From contig JAJPKI010000293.1 of the NCBI GenBank assembly GCA_021323835.1, positions 1 to 8,842 of the forward strand: a stretch of DNA of 8,842 bases, in the 5' to 3' direction. This DNA is from Verrucomicrobiota bacterium. Lineage in GTDB: Bacteria; Verrucomicrobiota; Verrucomicrobiia; Limisphaerales; UBA11358. The translations under genes and the position numbers were made by a program. Every line of letters starts with the position of its first letter. The stretch's first letter is position 1. Below are positions 5,421 to 8,842 of the stretch, one piece after another. A model generated the notes under the pieces. The model was not told the DNA's origin, searched no databases, and saw nothing but the letters and a program-made list of their open reading frames with translations.

Positions 5421-5680
5421 AAATCAGTGATATTTTTCGGAGCGTTATTTTTATTTGCCGCTTCGTCTTTATTAATCATGCGGACAATTCCGAATGCGAA
5501 GCAGCCGAGCACTGGCACGAGCACGCCGAGCAATGTTAAAATTCCCAGATTCATGCCGCTGGTCAGCGGTGATTTAGGCATATCGGCGTTCGCGCTGCCA
5601 CATGCGGGACAGGCGAACAATTGCGGCACGGAAAAAATTCCCGCAGCAATCGCAAAAATAATTTTCTTCGACGTTTTCAC
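5417..5680 (-). CDS. Small CxxC membrane protein in the oxidase operon, function unknown
   Basis: This 87-residue protein starts with GTG (5678-5680), which overlaps the previous gene's TGA as GTGA; the first in-frame ATG lies 33 codons in, past the signal sequence. It has a signal-peptide-like N-terminus (MKTSKKIIFAIAAGIFSVPQ), then CPACGSA with Cys24 and Cys27, and one membrane helix (about 45-68), with a charged, Asn-rich tail. Cleavage may fall just before Cys24; the preceding LFA is a poor but not impossible lipobox. A CPxC motif at the outer face next to coxB and SCO suggests a role in copper handling or thiol redox for CuA, but this is inference. Similar small CPxC proteins are recalled from oxidase operons of related phyla, without an assigned function. 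Confidence 0.75.
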   Translation of the reverse strand: MKTSKKIIFAIAAGIFSVPQLFACPACGSANADMPKSPLTSGMNLGILTLLGVLVPVLGCFAFGIVRMINKDEAANKNNAPKNITDL

Positions 5681-5862
5681 AGGTAACTGATTTTTTTCAA
5701 TTTCTTCAAAAAATAAATTCCGTAAATCACAACCAAAATGGCGGCGACAATTCCCGAAATGCCAAAGAGAATTTTGCCGTTTGCAAACGCCCAGCCCGAA
5801 AAACTGAGCGAGAGCAGCGTCAGCGACGTCACAAAAATCAGATGGAACGCTTTCAGTGACAT
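5677..5862 (-). CDS. Small two-helix membrane protein in the oxidase operon, function unknown
   Basis: The 61-residue product begins MSLKAFHLIFVTSLTLLSLS and has two hydrophobic segments (about 6-26 and 33-52) with a basic C-terminus (KKLKK). It is held in a tight gene chain: its ATG lies 1 nt after the coxD-like TAA, and its stop overlaps the GTG start of the 87-aa gene. That packing argues strongly that it is translated. The product has no recognised domain. It could be an accessory oxidase subunit, an assembly factor, or a second subunit IV-like peptide. Confidence 0.7.
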   Translation of the reverse strand: MSLKAFHLIFVTSLTLLSLSFSGWAFANGKILFGISGIVAAILVVIYGIYFLKKLKKISYL

Positions 5863-5863
5863 A

Positions 5864-6223
5864 TTAATGCATGGTTGTGCCGGTCGGAAAATCGTTCATC
5901 GCATACCATGTCAGCCAAAACAGGCCGAGAACGAAAATCACGGTAAATCCGAGCACGGTATAAATCATTTTCTTTTCTGAAATCAAGTGCATCAAAAATC
6001 CAGCGACGACAAATGCGTTACACGCGGCAACTAATAAAATTAAAGCCGATTTCATCGCCCACGAATAATGCGCCGGCAAATACGAAATCCAAATCATCAA
6101 AGCCACCGCGCACAAAATGGAAATGAAAATGTAAACGCAGCGGCGGATGTAATTGTTCAAATCCACCGGATGGTCGTCGTGCGCCGGGACTGCGGCTGAT
6201 TTTGTTTCGTGCGCGTCGCTCAT
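5864..6223 (-). CDS. coxD: Cytochrome c oxidase subunit IV family protein (prokaryotic COX4 type)
   Basis: The 119-residue protein has a hydrophilic His/Asp-rich N-terminus (MSDAHETKSAAVPAHDDHP) and three membrane helices (about 26-49, 55-80 and 86-108). These match the layout of bacterial subunit IV/CtaF/CyoD-like proteins. Supporting motifs are the NYIRRCVYIFISIL entry to helix 1, KSALILLVAACNAFVVAGFLMHL in the middle read as helix 2, and the FWLTWYAMNDF end. These small subunits lack redox centres and probably stabilise the complex. It lies 7 nt after coxC and 1 nt before the 61-aa gene. The assignment rests on topology, size and position more than on strict motifs. Confidence 0.82.
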   Translation of the reverse strand: MSDAHETKSAAVPAHDDHPVDLNNYIRRCVYIFISILCAVALMIWISYLPAHYSWAMKSALILLVAACNAFVVAGFLMHLISEKKMIYTVLGFTVIFVLGLFWLTWYAMNDFPTGTTMH

Positions 6224-6230
6224 AAATTTT

Positions 6231-7028
6231 CTAGGTCAAATATAGGACGGGGAACAGGAAAATCCAGACCAGGTCAACGAAGTGCCAGAATAAACCGGAC
6301 ACTTCGATGCGATTGGTAAATTGCGTCGGGTTGGTTTTCCACATTTTTCGTCCCGGTCCCCACAAAAATCCGATGACAATACTGCCGCCGAGGATGTGCA
6401 GCGCATGCAATCCGGTCATCGTGAAATAAATCGCGAGGTAAGTGTTGTGCCACGGGCCGTAATTTTCCATCTGCTTGATGTCGGCGGCTTTGACGGTGAC
6501 TTCATCCAGCTTAATGTCTTTTTGCGAGCGCAAATCGTAGAGTAACGTTTCGTCGTTCACGATTCGTCCGTGCAACGTGACCGTGCCGGTTTTTTTTGCA
6601 AGGTCAAAGTCTTCGGATTTTTCAACGAGATGACCGTCGGCGAATGTGCCGTCGTTCAATTTGATTTCGTAGTGAATCCATTTGTCATGGTATTCGTAGG
6701 ATTTGATTCCAAGAAACGCCAGCGCGCAAAGCAGCGTGCAGGCGTGGAAGAATTTAAATTTTCCGAATTGCCCGACTTTGCACGCGGCCCACGCGAGCAA
6801 CGTGGTGATGGCCGAAAGCGCGAGGATAATTGTGTTCGCCGTGCCAAGACGAACATCGAGCCAGCCGTGCGGCCACATGCCGGGTTCCGCGCCGACGCGC
6901 AGCAAAACATAGCTGGAAAAAAGCCCACCGAAGAGCATGACTTCGGACGCAAGAAACAGCCAGATGCCGAGTTTGGCATTATAAACGCCGGTGTCCGGCC
7001 GGGCTTGAATTGTGTAAGGAATTTCCAT
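6231..7028 (-). CDS. coxC: Cytochrome c oxidase subunit III with a large hydrophilic insert
   Basis: The 265-residue protein has the five-helix form of subunit III. Helices are about 18-44 (LGIWLFLASEVMLFGGLFSS with the conserved Glu29), 62-84, 93-113, 196-223 (AIYFTMTGLHALHILGG) and 242-264 (EVSGLFWHFVDLVWIFLFPV). Subunit III has no metals; it stabilises subunit I and the D-pathway entry. Between helices 3 and 4 lies a hydrophilic stretch of about 78 residues (117-194), where ordinary subunit III has a short loop. By standard topology this faces the periplasm. The frame stays open 59 codons further upstream, but that part overlaps the 3' end of coxA and does not look like subunit III; ATG 7028 gives the normal MEIPYTIQ start and leaves an 8-nt gap after coxA. 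Confidence 0.94.
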   Translation of the reverse strand: MEIPYTIQARPDTGVYNAKLGIWLFLASEVMLFGGLFSSYVLLRVGAEPGMWPHGWLDVRLGTANTIILALSAITTLLAWAACKVGQFGKFKFFHACTLLCALAFLGIKSYEYHDKWIHYEIKLNDGTFADGHLVEKSEDFDLAKKTGTVTLHGRIVNDETLLYDLRSQKDIKLDEVTVKAADIKQMENYGPWHNTYLAIYFTMTGLHALHILGGSIVIGFLWGPGRKMWKTNPTQFTNRIEVSGLFWHFVDLVWIFLFPVLYLT

Positions 7029-7036
7029 GAAAAAAT

Positions 7037-8842
7037 TTAATGCGCGTGCGTTGGAATCCGCGGTGCCACGGGCGTGACGGTTTCCGGTTCGTTTTGCGGC
7101 GTGAAATCCGTGTCGTGGCCGGGCACGCTGTATTCGTATGGGCCGCGATAAATTTGAATCGGCTCGGAAAAATTTCCGTGCGGCGGCGGCGTGGGCGTTT
7201 GCCATTCAATCGTGGTCGCTTCCCACGGATTGTCGCCGCATTTTTCACCATGCTTCATGCTCCAAAATAAATTTATCATGAACGGAATTTGCGAAAGGCC
7301 GAGCGCAATCGCCGCCCACAAAATCCACACGTGCAATTCCATAATTGACGTCGGCAGCGTGTCAATCGCGCCGGGCACGCGCGCGGCGGAATAATTGGCG
7401 CCGCCATCGGCCATGCGGCGAAGCATTCCTTTCATGCCCTGCGCGAACATCGGCATGAAAACGAGATTCATGAAAATGAACGAGCACCAAAAATGCATGC
7501 GTCCCCAAAATTCATTCATCTTTCGCCTGGTCATTTTGGGAAACCAATAATAAATGCCTGCGAACAAACCAAAAATCGTTCCCGGCGCAACGACGTAATG
7601 AAAATGCGCGATAATATAATACGTGTCGTGCAGATAAACATCGCTCGCGTTGAAGCCGAGCGGCAGGCCGGTGAGTCCGCCGATGCCGAACATCGGTAAA
7701 AACGCCAGCGCAAAAAGCATGGGGGTGTTGAAACGAATCGAGCCACCCCACAGCGACAAGAACAGACACGTTAAAATGATGACGGATGGAATTGAAATAA
7801 TCATCGTCGTCGCCTGGAAGAACGCGGAAATTTTTGTGCCCATGCCGGTGAGATACATGTGGTGCGCCCAGACGATGAATGACAAAAAGCCCACCGCGAG
7901 CACGGAATATACGAGCGATTTATAACCCCAAATCGGTTTGCGCGTATTGCAGGCGATGATTTCGCAAACGATGCCCATCGCCGGCAAAATCAAAACGTAA
8001 ACTTCCGGATGGCCGAGGAACCAAAATAAATGCTGCCACAGTAACGGGCTGCCGCCGCCGCTGACATGCGCGAGATTTCCGCTGACGGCGAGGCCCGTCG
8101 GCAAAAAGAAACTTGTGTGCGCAACATTGTCCATCAATTGCATCACGCCCGCGGCTTCGAGCGGCGGAAATGCGAGCAGCAAAATGAACGCGGTGATGAA
8201 TTGCGTCCAGACGAACCACGGCATCCGCAACCACGTCATGCCCGGCGCACGCAATTGAATAATCGTTGCGATAAAATTTACTGCGCCAAGCAGCGACGAC
8301 GTGATGAGCAAAATCATTCCGATAATCCAAAACAATTGGCCGTGCGTCGGAATTGAAGTCGCGAGCGGCGAATACGAAGTCCAGCCCGCTTGCGCGGCGC
8401 CGCCGGGAATAAAAAAGCTGACGAACATGATGACGCCGCCGAGAAAATACGCCTGATAGCTCGCCATGTTGACGCGCGGAAACGCCATGTCCGGCGCGCC
8501 AATCATCAATGGCACGACGTAATTGCCGAACGCTGCGAACGCCAGCGGCACAATTCCCAAAAACACCATGATGGTTCCGTGCATCGCGCCAAACGCGTTG
8601 TAAAGGTCGGGCGAAATTGCGCCGCCGGGCGCCATGTTGCCGAGCATTTTTTCAAGCAGCGGGCCGTGGAATGGAACCGGCTGTTGCGGATGCGCGATTT
8701 GCCAGCGCATGAGCAGCATCAGGAAAAATCCAAACAGCATGAAACATAGCGCCGTAAAACCATATTGGATGCCGATGATTTTATGGTCGCTGGAAAAAAT
8801 GTATCCGCGCCAAAAGCCCGGGTCGTGATGCTCGTGGCCGTG
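7037..8842 (-). CDS. coxA: Cytochrome c oxidase subunit I (aa3-type, A1-like), 5' end outside window
   Basis: The frame is open to the right edge and 601 residues are visible, ending at TAA 7037-7039. The first visible residues, HGHEHHDPGFWRGYIF then SSDHKIIGIQYG, are the usual start of the core, so only a short N-terminal piece is missing. Using visible numbering, the ligands are His88 (AMHGTIMVF) and His415 for the low-spin heme, His413 for the high-spin heme (AHFHY), and His278, His327 and His328 for CuB. GHPEVY carries the crosslinking Tyr282 and the A1-type Glu280. D-pathway residues are kept (NYVVPLMIGAPDMAFPR, with Asp118). The K-pathway lysine of PTGVK is replaced: the segment reads PSVII, with Ile356. 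The C-terminus has NPWEATTIEWQTPTPPPHGN and a Pro-rich tail. An internal ATG at 8740 would cut off the conserved SSDHK helix and is not the start. Confidence 0.96.
   Translation of the reverse strand, partial: HGHEHHDPGFWRGYIFSSDHKIIGIQYGFTALCFMLFGFFLMLLMRWQIAHPQQPVPFHGPLLEKMLGNMAPGGAISPDLYNAFGAMHGTIMVFLGIVPLAFAAFGNYVVPLMIGAPDMAFPRVNMASYQAYFLGGVIMFVSFFIPGGAAQAGWTSYSPLATSIPTHGQLFWIIGMILLITSSLLGAVNFIATIIQLRAPGMTWLRMPWFVWTQFITAFILLLAFPPLEAAGVMQLMDNVAHTSFFLPTGLAVSGNLAHVSGGGSPLLWQHLFWFLGHPEVYVLILPAMGIVCEIIACNTRKPIWGYKSLVYSVLAVGFLSFIVWAHHMYLTGMGTKISAFFQATTMIISIPSVIILTCLFLSLWGGSIRFNTPMLFALAFLPMFGIGGLTGLPLGFNASDVYLHDTYYIIAHFHYVVAPGTIFGLFAGIYYWFPKMTRRKMNEFWGRMHFWCSFIFMNLVFMPMFAQGMKGMLRRMADGGANYSAARVPGAIDTLPTSIMELHVWILWAAIALGLSQIPFMINLFWSMKHGEKCGDNPWEATTIEWQTPTPPPHGNFSEPIQIYRGPYEYSVPGHDTDFTPQNEPETVTPVAPRIPTHAH

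Noticed and set aside
4752..5690. A 312-codon open frame on the plus strand
   Set aside because: It is antisense to coxB and the 87-aa gene, which have clear family motifs. The plus-strand translation has no recognisable domain and looks like a frame shadow.
7029..7205. A 59-codon N-terminal extension of the coxC frame
   Set aside because: It overlaps the end of coxA, is Arg/His-rich and unlike subunit III; MEIPYTIQ at 7028 is the normal beginning.
8638..8740. ATG at 8740 as the coxA start
   Set aside because: The frame continues to the window edge and the upstream residues SSDHKIIGIQYG are conserved in subunit I, so the true start is outside.

Overview
This is a bacterial chromosomal segment holding two convergent gene blocks. 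The organism looks like a member of the Verrucomicrobiota, possibly near Pedosphaerales/Limisphaerales. The basis is the cytochrome oxidase subunit style, the very weak Shine-Dalgarno signals, an intergenic inverted repeat of the TGTAGCGGCG...CGCCGCTACA type and a CGCGGATTA repeat, both recalled from such genomes. This is an inference from memory, not a search result.

Plus strand, 1-2549: a translation block with the end of rpsP (S16), khpA (KH-domain RNA-binding protein), trmD (tRNA m1G37 methyltransferase) and rplS (L19), closed by an intrinsic terminator. A tRNA-Arg(UCU) follows, then, 12 nt after its CCA end, a dihydropteroate synthase-like gene that has lost several catalytic motifs. rimM, which usually lies just before trmD, is not here; a hairpin repeat fills the khpA-trmD gap instead.

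Minus strand, 8842-2559 (transcribed right to left): an aa3-type cytochrome c oxidase operon in the order coxA (subunit I, 5' end outside the window), coxC (III), coxD-like (IV), a 61-aa two-helix protein, an 87-aa CxxC membrane protein, coxB (II with CuA site), SCO1/SenC copper chaperone, a DUF420/CtaM-like assembly protein, and finally an EgtD-like SAM methyltransferase. Genes are packed with ATGA/GTGA overlaps or gaps of 18 nt or less, so they are very likely one transcript. Subunits I-IV form the membrane oxidase; SCO and the DUF420 protein would serve its copper/heme assembly; the two small proteins and the methyltransferase have unknown roles.

The most notable points are: subunit I has its metal ligands and D-pathway residues but carries Ile where the K-pathway lysine normally sits, while subunit II has an extra mid-membrane Glu; subunit III carries a hydrophilic insert of about 78 residues on the predicted periplasmic side; the DHPS-like protein lacks the TRPG and SRKS motifs; and an EgtD-family methyltransferase ends the oxidase operon. 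No CRISPR array, transposase or phage gene was seen.
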